Shown here: piece after piece, positions 6,681-16,891 of the stretch
Layout of the letters: each line of letters begins with the position of its first letter
Position numbering within the stretch: the first letter of the stretch is position 1
NCBI GenBank assembly: GCA_016703525.1
Contig: JADJBW010000003.1
Span: forward strand, 62,001-126,000
Length of the DNA: 64,000 bases
Origin: Actinomycetota bacterium
Lineage (GTDB): Bacteria; Actinomycetota; Acidimicrobiia; Acidimicrobiales; Microtrichaceae
Reading direction: 5' to 3'
Translations under genes and position numbers: made by a program
Notes under the pieces: model-generated
The model's input: the letters and a program-made list of their open reading frames with translations, nothing else
What the model was told of the DNA's origin: nothing
Databases searched by the model: none

Positions 6681-9383
6681 TCATCGACGCCACGGTGGCT
6701 CGTCGTCGGTGGCGATGCCGAGGTCGGCGATCGCTCGGGCCAGGACCTTCCGCTTGATCGTCCCGTTCTTGACGAGTTCGCCGAGCACCGACACGACCAG
6801 GCCCGCCGCATCGATCTCGAAGAACCGCCGGAGCGCCTCGCGGGTGTCGGAGCGCCCGAACCCGTCGGTTCCGAGCGATGTGTACGGCCGGGGCACCCAG
6901 CGAGCAACCTGGTCGGGAACCGCCCGCACGAAGTCGGTCACGGCGACCACCGGTCCGGCGCCCGCGGCGAGCAGCGAGGTGACTCGCGGCGTGCGGGGCG
7001 TCTCGGTGGGATGCAGCAGGTTCCACCGCTCCACCTGCATGGCGTCGTCGCGCAGCGCCTTGTACGAGGTCGCGCTCCACAGGTCGACCCCGACGCCGAA
7101 GCGTTCGGCGAGGATCTGGCGGGCCTCGGCCGCGGCCTGCCAGGTCGACCCCGAGAACAGGATCGTGGCCGGGACGAGATCGCCGTCGGGCCGGTCCTGC
7201 CAGCGGTACAGCCCGTCGATCGCGCCACGCCCGACGTCGGCCGACCGGTCGGGGTCGAGCGGTGGCATCGGGTAGTTCTCGTTGTAGAGCGTGAGGTAAT
7301 AGAACTCGTCGATGTTGTCGCGCAGCATGGCGGTCGTGCCGTGCTCGACGATCGCCGCGACCTCGTAGGCGAACGCCGGGTCGTAGGCGCGGCACACCGG
7401 AACGGCCGACGCGAGCAGCAGGCTGTGGCCGTCCTGATGCTGGAGCCCTTCGCCCATGAGCGTGGTGCGGCCGGCCGTGGCGCCGAGGATGAAGCCGCGG
7501 GCGCGGGCATCGGCCGCGGCCCAGATCAGGTCGCCGACGCGCTGGAACCCGAACATCGAATAGAAGATGAAGAACGGGAGCATCGGCACGCCGCGGGTGG
7601 CGTAGCTCGTCGCCGCAGCGGTCCACGAGGCCATCGCGCCTGCCTCGGTGATGCCCTCCTCCAGGATCGCTCCGTCGGTCGACTCCTTGTAGTTCAACAG
7701 CAGGTGGTGGTCGACCGGCTCGTACTTCTGGCCGACCGAGCTGTAGATGCCGATCTCGGGGAACAGCGAGTCCATGCCGAACGTGCGGGCCTCGTCGGGC
7801 ACGATCGGCACGATGCGCCGCCCGATCGCCGCGTCGCGGGTGAGGCCTCGCAGCAGGCGTACGAAGGCCATCGTCGTCGACACCGGCTGCGTGCCCGACC
7901 CGGTGCGCAGGTCGTCGAAGACGGCCGGGTCGGGTAGTTCGATCGCTCGGCGCACGGTGACCTGCCGCTTCGGGAGCGATCCGCCCAGTGCGCGCCGTCG
8001 CGCGTGCACATAGTCGTGTTCCGGCGTCCCTTCGGCGAAGCGCACGAAGGGCGGCTCGTGCCCGTCGAGCGCCTCATCGGGGATCAGACCGCCGAGTTGC
8101 AGTCGGTCACGCAGCTCGCGAATCTGCGCGGCGTTCATCTTCTTGATCTGGTGGGTCGAGTTGCGTCCGGCGACCTGCTCGCCGAGGGTCCATCCCTTGA
8201 TGGTCTTGGCGAGGATCACGGTCGGCCGTCCCGTCGACCCGTGCGTCGCCCGGTGGTAGGCCGCGTACAGCTTGCGGTAGTCGTGGCCGCCGCGGCGCAG
8301 CTGCGAGATGTCGTCGTCGCTCAGGTGTTCCACCAGTTGGCGCAACCGCGGGTCGGGGCCGAAGAAGTGCTCGCGCGCATATGAGCCGGGCTCCACGGCG
8401 TAGCGCTGGAACTCGCCGTCGACCGTTGCGTTCATCTTGTCGACGAGCGCGCCGTCGCGGTCGGCTTCGAGCAGCGGGTCCCAGTCGTGGCCCCACACCA
8501 CCTTGATCACGTCCCATCCGGCGCCGCGGAAGACGCCCTCGAGCTCCTGGATGATCTTGCCGTTGCCGCGCACGGGGCCGTCGAGGCGCTGGAGGTTGCA
8601 GTTGACCACCCACGTGAGGTTGTCGAGCCGCTCGCGGCCGGCCAGCGCGATGGCGCCAAGCGTCTCGGGCTCGTCGGTTTCGCCGTCGCCGACGAAGCAC
8701 CACACTCGCGATTCGTCGGTCGCATCGATCCGGCGGTTGTGCAGGTAGCGGTTGAACCGAGCGTGGTAGATCGAGTTGATCGGGCCCAGGCCCATCGACA
8801 CGGTCGGGAATTCCCAGAAGTCGGGCATCAGCCGCGGATGCGGATACGACGGCAGGCCACCCCCGGCGATCTCGCGCCGGAACCCGTCGAGCTGCGCCTC
8901 GTCGAGGCGACCCTCCACGAACGCCCGTGCGTAGATGCCGGGGGCGGCGTGGCCTTGGATGTACAGGTGGTCGCCGGCGTTGCCGTTGTCCTTGCCCGCG
9001 AAGAAGTGGTTGAAGCCCACGTCGTAGAGCGCGGCCGAACTCGCGAACGTCGACAGGTGGCCGCCGATGCCCTCGGCGCGGTGGTTCGCGCGCACCACCA
9101 TGGCCACGGCGTTCCAGCGGATGACGGCCCGGATTCGGCGCTCGATCATCTCGTCGCCGGGGAACCACGGCTCCTCGTGACGCGGGATGGTGTTGATGTA
9201 CGGCGTGACGAGCAGTCCCGAGTTGTCGATGCCGAGATCCTGGGCTCGGTCCTCAAGGCGGGCGAGCAGGAACGACGCTCGTGCCCGGCCCCGCTGCTGG
9301 GCGACCGACTCGAACGAGTCGATCCACTCGGCGGTCTCGTCGGGGTCGACATCGGGGATCTGGCCGAGAAAGCCGTCGGTCAT
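6681..9383 (-). CDS. aceE: Pyruvate dehydrogenase E1 component, homodimeric
   Basis: A 900-residue protein, the usual length for homodimeric AceE. The N-terminus is MTDGFLGQIPDVDPDETAEWIDSF. ThDP and Mg binding is shown by CFVGDGETDEPET (about residue 230) followed by NCNLQRLDGPVRGNGKIIQE. Transketolase-like pyrimidine and C-terminal domains follow (EEGITEAGAMASW; FYSMFGFQRVGDLIW). It catalyses thiamine-dependent decarboxylation of pyruvate and reductive acetylation of lipoyl-E2 in the cytosol. ATG 9383 is chosen because AAGGAG lies just upstream and further extension is not family-like. It stands alone here; E2 and E3 lie about 35 kb away at 44.3-47.2 kb. It is divergent from rnhA. Confidence 0.97.
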   Translation of the reverse strand: MTDGFLGQIPDVDPDETAEWIDSFESVAQQRGRARASFLLARLEDRAQDLGIDNSGLLVTPYINTIPRHEEPWFPGDEMIERRIRAVIRWNAVAMVVRANHRAEGIGGHLSTFASSAALYDVGFNHFFAGKDNGNAGDHLYIQGHAAPGIYARAFVEGRLDEAQLDGFRREIAGGGLPSYPHPRLMPDFWEFPTVSMGLGPINSIYHARFNRYLHNRRIDATDESRVWCFVGDGETDEPETLGAIALAGRERLDNLTWVVNCNLQRLDGPVRGNGKIIQELEGVFRGAGWDVIKVVWGHDWDPLLEADRDGALVDKMNATVDGEFQRYAVEPGSYAREHFFGPDPRLRQLVEHLSDDDISQLRRGGHDYRKLYAAYHRATHGSTGRPTVILAKTIKGWTLGEQVAGRNSTHQIKKMNAAQIRELRDRLQLGGLIPDEALDGHEPPFVRFAEGTPEHDYVHARRRALGGSLPKRQVTVRRAIELPDPAVFDDLRTGSGTQPVSTTMAFVRLLRGLTRDAAIGRRIVPIVPDEARTFGMDSLFPEIGIYSSVGQKYEPVDHHLLLNYKESTDGAILEEGITEAGAMASWTAAATSYATRGVPMLPFFIFYSMFGFQRVGDLIWAAADARARGFILGATAGRTTLMGEGLQHQDGHSLLLASAVPVCRAYDPAFAYEVAAIVEHGTTAMLRDNIDEFYYLTLYNENYPMPPLDPDRSADVGRGAIDGLYRWQDRPDGDLVPATILFSGSTWQAAAEARQILAERFGVGVDLWSATSYKALRDDAMQVERWNLLHPTETPRTPRVTSLLAAGAGPVVAVTDFVRAVPDQVARWVPRPYTSLGTDGFGRSDTREALRRFFEIDAAGLVVSVLGELVKNGTIKRKVLARAIADLGIATDDEPPWRR

Positions 9384-9508
9384 GCGTGGCGCTCCTTGTC
9401 CGTCCGGGCGACCCCGTGGCGGCGGCGCGACGCCGTGCACGTGGTGGTCGAGCCTATTGGCGCACCGGGTCGATGTGGCGGGCGCGGTGCCGGTAGCGTC
9501 CCGCAGCC

Positions 9509-9961
9509 ATGGGACGGATCGTGTTCACCGATGGTGCGTGTTCGGGTAACCCCGGTCCGGGCGGCTGGGCCTGGGCGCTGGGGGCCGACGATTTCGCGGC
9601 CGGCTACGACCCGGCCACGACGAACCAGCGCATGGAGATCACCGCCGCGTTCCGTGCGGTGCAGGCGCTCGACGGGCCGCTGGAGATCCGGAGCGACTCG
9701 ACCTACGTCGTGAACTGCTTCAACCAGCATTGGTGGCGCGGCTGGCACGCGCGCGGCTGGACCAACTCGCAGCGCAAGCCGGTCGCCAACCGCGACCTGT
9801 GGGAGCCGTTCATCGACCTCGTGCGGGCGCGGGGCGACGTGACCTTCACCTGGGTGAAGGGCCACTCGGGGAACCCGATGAACGATCTGGTCGATCGGCT
9901 CGCCGTCGCGGCCGTCACCAACCGGGCCCCGTCCTCGGGCGGAGTGGGCGGCGCGGCCTGA
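9509..9961 (+). CDS. rnhA: Ribonuclease HI
   Basis: A 150-residue RNase H-fold protein, normal length for the family. The four acidic catalytic residues are visible: Asp in FTDGACSGNPGPGGW (about residue 8), Glu in NQRMEITAA (about 43), Asp in RSDSTYVV (about 64) and Asp in NDLVDRLA (about 131). The His loop is VKGHSGNPMND. It cleaves the RNA strand of RNA-DNA hybrids in the cytosol. The C-terminus adds a short Gly/Ala tail with no known role. It converges with the J-domain gene, the stops being 2 bp apart. Confidence 0.95.
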   Translation: MGRIVFTDGACSGNPGPGGWAWALGADDFAAGYDPATTNQRMEITAAFRAVQALDGPLEIRSDSTYVVNCFNQHWWRGWHARGWTNSQRKPVANRDLWEPFIDLVRARGDVTFTWVKGHSGNPMNDLVDRLAVAAVTNRAPSSGGVGGAA

Positions 9962-9962
9962 C

Positions 9963-10523
9963 TCAGGAGTCGACGTTCGGCTGGTGCAACAGCCGGAGCG
10001 TGGCGTAGGCCTCGTTGATCCGCTTCGTTTCGAGTTCCGCCTGGCGGACGATGTCGGCGGACTGCTCGACGAAGCGGTCGGGGTGGAACTCCTTCGCGAG
10101 GCGCCGGTGCGCGGCGACGATCTTGGGCCACGGGTCTTCGCGGGACACACGTAGAACCGAGTAGGGGTCGTCGGGAGTGGCTTCGTCGTCGGGCACGTCC
10201 TCGAAGAGCGACTCGTACGTGTAGTACTCGGCAAACCCGCTGCGTGACTGCGGTACCTCTTCGGCCACGGCGTGCCGGCGCACGAACGCCGTTCCCACGA
10301 ACGCAACCTCGGGCTGCGCGCCGACGGGTCGATCCTCGAGTCGCGGCAGGCGCACCCGTCCGCCGGGAAAGGTTGGTTGGCGCCGGGGGGCGTGGAACGC
10401 GGCGGGAGGGGAATCGGCGTTCCTCTCCTCGATGCGTTGCTCGGTCGGCTCCATGCGAGTTGTATCGGCAGATGCCCGACGAATCTTCAGCGATTCGGTG
10501 TGCAACGCCATCAGGGCCCGCAT
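9963..10523 (-). CDS. J-domain (DnaJ-like) protein
   Basis: A 186-residue protein with a C-terminal J domain. DPYSVLRVSREDPWPKIVAAHR begins the domain at about residue 120, and the invariant HPD is in KEFHPDRF (about 148-155). The region before it is Pro/Arg-rich and probably disordered. There is no Gly/Phe-rich or zinc-finger part, so it is not canonical DnaJ; it probably stimulates an Hsp70 partner for a special client. Alternative starts at M5 (10511) or M24 (10454) are possible. The 5' end lies beside a perfect palindrome (10528-10543) shared with the divergent SDR gene. Confidence 0.8.
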   Translation of the reverse strand: MRALMALHTESLKIRRASADTTRMEPTEQRIEERNADSPPAAFHAPRRQPTFPGGRVRLPRLEDRPVGAQPEVAFVGTAFVRRHAVAEEVPQSRSGFAEYYTYESLFEDVPDDEATPDDPYSVLRVSREDPWPKIVAAHRRLAKEFHPDRFVEQSADIVRQAELETKRINEAYATLRLLHQPNVDS

Positions 10524-10527
10524 TTCC

Positions 10528-10543
10528 TTGACCGAACGGTCAA
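10528..10543. promoter_or_regulatory. Perfect palindromic operator candidate
   Basis: TTGACCG-AA-CGGTCAA is a perfect inverted repeat with 7-bp arms. It lies in the 36-bp gap between the divergent J-domain gene and the SDR gene. Its size and symmetry suit a TetR-family dimer. No TetR gene is in the window, so the cognate regulator is unknown. Confidence 0.55.
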
Positions 10544-10559
10544 CACGTAGTCTGCGCGG

Positions 10560-11336
<777 letters not shown>

Positions 11337-11379
11337 GCCTCGTTTCGATCCCGGCGTTGCCGGGCGAGACCATTCGCCG

Positions 11380-11410
11380 AACGGGCGTCACGCGTTGCGT
11401 GACGCCCGTT
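11380..11410. terminator. Strong bidirectional hairpin terminator
   Basis: Perfect 14-bp stem (11380-11393 with 11397-11410) and a 3-nt GTT loop. It lies between the convergent SDR and HAD genes and overlaps the last codons and stop of the HAD gene at 11388. There is no long T run; a short TTTG follows on the plus side. Confidence 0.75.
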
Positions 11411-12020
11411 TGCCGATCCAGGTGGGATGGTCGGCCATCGCGAGCAGGTGATCGTCGCCCGAGCTGTCGCCGTACGCCCACAGCTCGGCGCCGGTCAGGT
11501 CGCGCTCGGCGAGCCACGACCGAAGCCGCCGCTCCTTCTCGGCCGCACGCACGTTGCGCCCCACCAGCTCGCCGGTGACGTGGCCGGTTGCATCGGCATC
11601 CATCTCGACGCCGATCACGTGGTCGAACCCGAGGCCGTCGGCGACCGGCCGCAGGTAGTACACCATCGAGGCGCTCACCATCACGAGGGAGTGCCGCGAG
11701 TCGCGATGCCAGCGGACCCGTTCGAGCGTTGCGTCGCGGAACCCCTTGGGCAGCCGCTGAGCGTACGACCGGCCGGCGTCGTGGAGCTCGTCGATGTGAC
11801 GGCCGCGCAGCACTCGGCCGAGCACCCGTTCCTTGGCCGCATCGCGTTCGTCGTCGTCGCCTCGAACGCCGCGGAGCAGCCCGGGCGATTCGGCGCCGAG
11901 CGCCGCGGCGACGCGCAATGGGCCACCCACGTGCAGGAGGAACCCGAGCAGCGTGTCGCGCTGGCTGATCGTTCCGTCGAAGTCGAACGCCGCGACGCCC
12001 GACGACGCCCCGTCGCTCAC
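11388..12020 (-). CDS. HAD-IB family phosphohydrolase (SerB-like)
   Basis: A 210-residue protein with the nucleophile motif FDFDGTISQRDTL (two Asp, about residues 12-22). The motif II/III region is VSASMVYYLRPVADGLG, and the metal-binding Asp pair is in YGDSSGDDHLLAMA (about 186). This is the HAD-IB pattern (phosphoserine phosphatase-like; some members act on lysophosphatidate or other small phosphates). The start is GTG 12020, overlapping the stop of the SRPBCC gene by 4 bp (GTGA), so the pair is translationally coupled. An upstream in-frame extension is Arg/Pro-rich and rejected. The exact substrate cannot be inferred. Confidence 0.85.
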   Translation of the reverse strand: MSDGASSGVAAFDFDGTISQRDTLLGFLLHVGGPLRVAAALGAESPGLLRGVRGDDDERDAAKERVLGRVLRGRHIDELHDAGRSYAQRLPKGFRDATLERVRWHRDSRHSLVMVSASMVYYLRPVADGLGFDHVIGVEMDADATGHVTGELVGRNVRAAEKERRLRSWLAERDLTGAELWAYGDSSGDDHLLAMADHPTWIGKRASRNA

Positions 12021-12463
12021 AGTGCGTTCGATCGGTGGCTCAGGAACGCTTCGAGGCGCTCGAGGGTCCGTTCCATGTTGGGAACGTGGCGACGTGGATA
12101 CCCGGCGAGCTCGATCGCCTTGGGCGCTCGCGACGTCGACCAGTCGAAGGTCTCGGTGACCTCGGTGCCGCCGTCGACCGGGCGCAGTTCGTAGCGCCAA
12201 CGGTGGCCGCCGAGGTGACGCCATGCGATCAGGCGGTCCTGTTCGAACTCCACGACCTCGTTCGAGATGCGGTACGGCACCCCCATCCGCATGCCCATCG
12301 AGAACTTCGAGCCGAGCCGAAGCTGCCGTTCGTTGGAGTGTGCGCCCTGCACCGTGCCTGATCCGTCGATGACGGCGTGCAGCGACGGGTCGGACAACAC
12401 GGCGAAGATCGCGGCGGGGGTGGCAGCGATCGTTCGCGACACGGAGACCTGACGAGTGCTCAT
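12017..12463 (-). CDS. SRPBCC (START/polyketide-cyclase-like) family protein
   Basis: A 148-residue protein beginning MSTRQVSVSRTIAATPAAIFAVLSD, the usual opening of the SRPBCC fold (ligand-binding hydrophobic cavity; Polyketide_cyc2 type). The C-terminal long helix is NMERTLERLEAFL. It has no catalytic motif and is expected to bind a hydrophobic ligand in the cytosol. It begins 8 bp after the epimerase-like gene and overlaps the HAD gene, so the three form one minus-strand operon. GTG 12469 is an alternative start. Confidence 0.85.
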   Translation of the reverse strand: MSTRQVSVSRTIAATPAAIFAVLSDPSLHAVIDGSGTVQGAHSNERQLRLGSKFSMGMRMGVPYRISNEVVEFEQDRLIAWRHLGGHRWRYELRPVDGGTEVTETFDWSTSRAPKAIELAGYPRRHVPNMERTLERLEAFLSHRSNAL

Positions 12464-12470
12464 GTCCACA

Positions 12471-13370
12471 TCATCGCAGCATCGACGACAACGCCGAAGC
12501 GAGGTCGTCGTGGCCGAACCGGAACCCGGCCCGAAGGAGCACCGCTGGCTCCACGCGTTGCCCGCCGAGCAGGAGTGCGTCGGCCAACTCGCGCCCGAAC
12601 AGCGCCCGGGGCCCGATCATCGGCAGGATCGTGGTGGGGCGATGCAGCACCGACCCCAACGTGGCGGCGAACTCGGCGTTGGTGACCGGTGAGGGCGCGG
12701 TCAGGTTCACCGGACCCGAGATCGTCGATCCGAGCAGAAAGGCGATGGCGCTCACCTCGTCGTCGAGCGTGATCCAGCTCTGGTACTGACGGCCGGAACC
12801 CGCTCGCCCGCCGAGGCCGAGGCGGAACGCAGGCAGTTGGCGGGCGAGCGCACCGCCCCGGGTCGACAACACGATGCCGGTGCGGATGATCGCCGTGCGG
12901 ATGCCGGCCTCGGGTGCCGCCGCGGTGGCGGATTCCCAGTCGGCGCAGAGCCGTGCCAGAAAGTCGTGGCCGGGCGGCGAGGACTCGTCGACCACGTCGT
13001 CGCCGGTGTTGCCGTAGTACCCGATCGCGCTCGCGGAGATGAACGCGCCCGGGGGCCGTCGACACGAGGCGAGCGCTTCGGCGACAAGCCCGGTGCCAAC
13101 GATGCGGCTCGAACGGAGCCGCTGCTTCTGCGCTGCGGTCCAGCGACGCTCGCCGATCCCCTCCCCGGCGAGGTGCACGACGGCGTCGAGTCCCTCGAAG
13201 GCTCCGGTGTCGATCCGTGAGTTCTCGGGATCCCATCGGATCTCGTCGTCTGAGGCCCGTTCCCGGCGCTCCCCTCGAACGACGCGCACGACACGATGTC
13301 CCTCGCGGGTGAGGTGGTCGCGGAGCGCGGAGCCGATCAGCCCGCTTGAACCGGTGACGGCGATGTCCAT
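12471..13370 (-). CDS. TIGR01777 family NAD(P)-dependent epimerase-like protein
   Basis: A 299-residue extended SDR. The Rossmann motif is MDIAVTGSSGLIGSALRDHL, then VHLAGEGIGERRWTAAQK, which is diagnostic of the TIGR01777/YfcH group. ISASAIGYYGNTGD follows (Tyr near residue 116), then a C-terminal DUF1731-like end (GGQRVEPAVLLRAGFRF). It binds a dinucleotide, but the substrate of the family is not established. ATG 13370 starts exactly at the domain. It is first in the minus-strand run with the SRPBCC and HAD genes. Confidence 0.9.
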   Translation of the reverse strand: MDIAVTGSSGLIGSALRDHLTREGHRVVRVVRGERRERASDDEIRWDPENSRIDTGAFEGLDAVVHLAGEGIGERRWTAAQKQRLRSSRIVGTGLVAEALASCRRPPGAFISASAIGYYGNTGDDVVDESSPPGHDFLARLCADWESATAAAPEAGIRTAIIRTGIVLSTRGGALARQLPAFRLGLGGRAGSGRQYQSWITLDDEVSAIAFLLGSTISGPVNLTAPSPVTNAEFAATLGSVLHRPTTILPMIGPRALFGRELADALLLGGQRVEPAVLLRAGFRFGHDDLASALSSMLR

Positions 13371-13510
13371 GGTGGTGTCAGCGGTTCTGGTAGCGGGCGC
13401 ATTCCGGGCCGGAAGCGGACCCTGCTGAACTGAGCGTGATGACGCCTCCTCGAGTGGTGTTAGGGTGTGGGGAGCGAGTCGGCGGAGTCCAACCGGATAG
13501 CATCCGCGGA

Positions 13511-15037
13511 ATGACCGAGCCCGCCGTTTCCGACGAGTTGGTGAACGGCGCACCGGATTCCGCTCGGATGGTTGGGCGTTCAGAAGGGTCTGTGGGAGAT
13601 CGGGCCGAGGTCCCTCGAACATCCACATTCAGTCGCCGGCTCCTGCAGATCTGCGCGGCCTCGTTCGCACTGCGACTGTCGTACGTGCTGTTGGTGACGA
13701 AGAGCGCGCCGCTCGCCGGAGATGCGCTGTACTACTCGGCGCAAGGCCAAGCGATCGCTGCTGGCAGGGGGTTCGCTCACCCGTTCTACTTCGCGGGCAC
13801 GATGCCGGCGGCGGACCATCCTCCCCTTGCCGCGATCGTCATGGCCCTGGGTCCGCTGATCGTGGGTAGCAAGTCCATGGTGTTCGGGATGCCGCTGTTC
13901 GTATTCGTCCAACGTCTCACGCTGGTCTTGATCGGCACGGCAACGGTCGCTGTGGTCGGGGCTACGGCTCGACGAACAATGTCAGTTCCGGCATCGGGCG
14001 AGCTCGATCGGGATCAGGAGTCGATCAGCGGAAGGGCGGCACAACGTGATGCTGGACCGGTCGCGGATCGCGTGGGTCTCCTTGCCGCCTGTTTTGCCGC
14101 AGTAAGCCCGTCGCTCTGGGTGAACGACGGCATCTTGATGTCGGAGTCGGTTGCGGCGCTGGCCTTGGCTGCTGTCCTCTGGGTCGCGCTGGTCGCGTGG
14201 GGTCGCCCGGGAATTCGTCAATGGGCGATGTTGGGAGGCGCGATTGGCCTCGCTGCGCTCGCCCGTGCCGAGTCGGTATCGCTCCTTGCTGTGCTCGCCG
14301 CACCCATGGTGCTGTTGCGCCACCGGGGCAGCGCTCGAAAGATCCTGTTCTCGGGCGTTTCCGCGGCAATCGCATGTCTTCTGGTGTGCGCTACGTGGTT
14401 GATCCCCAACGCGATCCGATTCGAGGAACGAGCGTTGTTCTCGACAAGCGACGGCCTGCTGTGGCTCGGCGCCAACTGTCCCGATACCTACAGCGGTGAT
14501 TGGCGAGGATTCTGGACGCTGGGGTGTCTTCGTCACTTCGATACCGACGGGAACGGTAGGAACGATGAGGAGGACCTCCATTCATGGTCGCCATTCGACA
14601 GGGCGACGGAGGACCAATCGCAGATCTCACGCCGATATCAAGCCGCAGCATTTCAGTTCATCGGCGGCCACAAGCGTGCGTTCGTAAAGCTCAGTGTCGT
14701 TCGGGTGGCACGCACGTGGGGGATCTGGCGTCCAGATCAGATGGCGGAGTACAACCGAGGCGAGGGGCGATCGCTCGCGGTGTCGTGGATGGCTTGGGCC
14801 GACCACATCATCATGATGCCGTTGGCAGCTGTGGGGCTGGTGGCATTGCGCCGAGCCGGTCGTTCGACGTGGCCCTTCGTGGCGCAGGGTATTGCGGTAA
14901 CCCTGATTTCGGCGCTCGTCTACGGGCTGGCCCGATTCCGTCTCGGTTGGGACGTGGCAGCATGCATCCTGGCGGCGATCGGCGTCGATCGGTCGCTCCG
15001 GCGATTCAGCACTCGGGTGGGCGCTTCCCGTGAGTGA
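13511..15037 (+). CDS. GT39-like polytopic glycosyltransferase
   Basis: A 508-residue membrane protein (533 if GTG 13436 is used). After a first helix (LLQICAASFALRLSYVLLVT) the first outer loop has AGDALYYSAQGQAIAAGRGF, like the catalytic Asp loop of GT-C dolichyl/polyprenyl-phosphate sugar transferases (PMT_2 group). About ten helices follow. An extracytoplasmic segment with two cysteines, GANCPDTYSGDWRGFWTLGC (about residue 325), has a close counterpart in the long fusion at 30643-34914 (ANCDDTYYGDLLGFWSFNC), so the two are related. It probably transfers a sugar from a lipid carrier outside the membrane. It overlaps the next gene by 8 bp. Confidence 0.75.
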   Translation: MTEPAVSDELVNGAPDSARMVGRSEGSVGDRAEVPRTSTFSRRLLQICAASFALRLSYVLLVTKSAPLAGDALYYSAQGQAIAAGRGFAHPFYFAGTMPAADHPPLAAIVMALGPLIVGSKSMVFGMPLFVFVQRLTLVLIGTATVAVVGATARRTMSVPASGELDRDQESISGRAAQRDAGPVADRVGLLAACFAAVSPSLWVNDGILMSESVAALALAAVLWVALVAWGRPGIRQWAMLGGAIGLAALARAESVSLLAVLAAPMVLLRHRGSARKILFSGVSAAIACLLVCATWLIPNAIRFEERALFSTSDGLLWLGANCPDTYSGDWRGFWTLGCLRHFDTDGNGRNDEEDLHSWSPFDRATEDQSQISRRYQAAAFQFIGGHKRAFVKLSVVRVARTWGIWRPDQMAEYNRGEGRSLAVSWMAWADHIIMMPLAAVGLVALRRAGRSTWPFVAQGIAVTLISALVYGLARFRLGWDVAACILAAIGVDRSLRRFSTRVGASRE

Positions 15038-16759
15038 GCCCAAACGAGGTAGACGTGTCCGGGGCCTGGCTCCGTACTGGTTCGTAGCGCCGCTCGTTGT
15101 AGCGGCCTTTGTCTCGTTCGGGCGTTCCTGGACCCCTATCGGAGACCTGGCGTTGGTCGACCTCAAGCTCCGCCACTTGTTGTCCCACCCGCCCCTCGTC
15201 GGTCCCTATTCCCGCTTCGGTTGGAGCCATCCTGGCCCGGCGATGTATTGGATCCTGTGGCTGCCGTGGCGCATCGTCGGTGGTGGTCCGAGGGGCCTGC
15301 TCTTCTCGACGCTCCTCTGGCACGCCGGTGCCAGCACAGTGTCGTTGTGGCTCGCCCGAAGGTGCGGCGGGATTCGTCTGATGATCGTTTCGGCCGTCGT
15401 TCTGGTGGCCACAACGGTGGTGAACCAGCCCGACGCACTGGTTCAGCCATGGAACCCGTATCTGAACTTCACCCTTGTCCCGGGTTTGATGTGTGCCGTC
15501 GTCCTTGCAGCACGAATCGACCGTGTCGGCTGGGTTTGGTTCGCCGTGATCGGCTCCGTGATGGCGCAGAATCATCTCGGCCTGCTGCCTCCGGTGCTGA
15601 CGCTCGTGGGGGTCGTGGCTGCGTGCACGCTCGTTCGGTGGTGGAGGTCGGACGACCGCAGCGCCCGCTGGCGAGGTGACGGCGTGACCCTCGCGCTGGT
15701 CGGCGGAACCGGGGTCGTGCTCTGGCTTCTCCCGATCGTCGAGCAAATCCTTCACGCGCCCGGGAATCTCTCCCTTCTCTGGCGGTTCGCCTCCGGCTCG
15801 GAGGCCCGTCTCGGCATCGCCGGAGCGGCTCGAATCATCGGTCGTCAGTTGGGCCTGACTCCGCCGTGGCTGGGGTTCCGGACGCCGCTCGACCAGTTCG
15901 TCGGCGGCATCGACGTCAGCTTGGGGGGCTGGCGGACATGGCCGGTGCTGCTGGTGCTTCCCATCCTCGCGTTGATGAGGGCCGCCCGGAGTCGACGGTG
16001 GCCTGACCTTGAGATCGTGGCGCTGTTCACGATGACGATTCTGGTCGGCTTCGCTTCGGTGGTTGGCGTGTCGGGCCCGCCCACGAGTACCTCGTGGCCT
16101 GGGTTTCACTGGCGTGCGCGATGCTCGTCGGATTCTCTCTCGTGACGCTGGTCCTTCCGGTGTTAGGCCAACGTGCCAGTGTCGGGGGACGTTCGTTGCG
16201 CGCGGCTCGTCTGGTTCTTGCATTTGCCGGCGGATCGCTCGCCGTCTCCACTGTGATTGCGCCGAACCCGTACTTGCACCTCGCTCCGGCCGCTCGGGAG
16301 CTCGATGAGCAACTGGCCCGCCGATATGACTCAGCCGCACCCACCCTCAACTTCGTTGAGGTGACGGACTTCGATGCCTTGTCCGTGCTGTCAGCCCTCG
16401 TCGATACCGCTGAGCGTCGGGGATGGACGGTTCATGTCCCGAGTGAGTATGCGAAGGTCGGTTTCGACGGTAAGTGGACGGAGGTCGACCGTGATCCCCG
16501 ACATGAACAGCTCACGCTTGCGTCGGGGATCGCGGCGCGACGTCTCCTTGAGGACCCGACGCTGGAGCGGATCGCCTACTACCAGCCGTTCTCCGAAGGC
16601 ACGCGGCGCCGGATCTGGGAGCTGTCCCGGAGTCTCGAGCAGCTCCGCGGAATCGAAAGTCCGAGCGAGGAGGAGGTGCTCGGGGGTTTCTACAAATCGG
16701 TGGAACTCGCTCGATTGCAGAACGCCAAGGCTGATGTCTCGATCTTCCGCCGTCGATGA
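15030..16759 (+). CDS. Polytopic GT-C-like membrane protein, HPGP family copy 1 (frame broken near 16080)
   Basis: About 576 residues after repair. Family motifs: GDLALVDLKLRHLL and SRFGWSHPGPAMYW in the first outer loop, PWNPYLNF, MAQNHLGLLPP, and EQILHAPGNLSLL. The frame changes in a C run near 16077-16083; restoring one base joins HEYLVAWVSLACAML to the N-terminal part, matching copy 5 (AYLVTWVPGAVVAC). The last about 170 residues are soluble and outward. Function is inferred as a lipid-linked sugar transferase or related envelope enzyme. The start ATG overlaps the upstream GT39-like gene, so they are co-transcribed. The downstream flank carries an IS66 element. Confidence 0.6.
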
Positions 16760-16891
16760 CCGATTGAACACGTGACCTGATCGATCGCGACGTATCGCGT
16801 GCTGTCATTGTCGATCGTCAACGCGGCACGCTAATGGGAATTCAACACCCGGCGCTCTAGTAGCCCCAACTCTTCACGGGGTGATTTGGGG

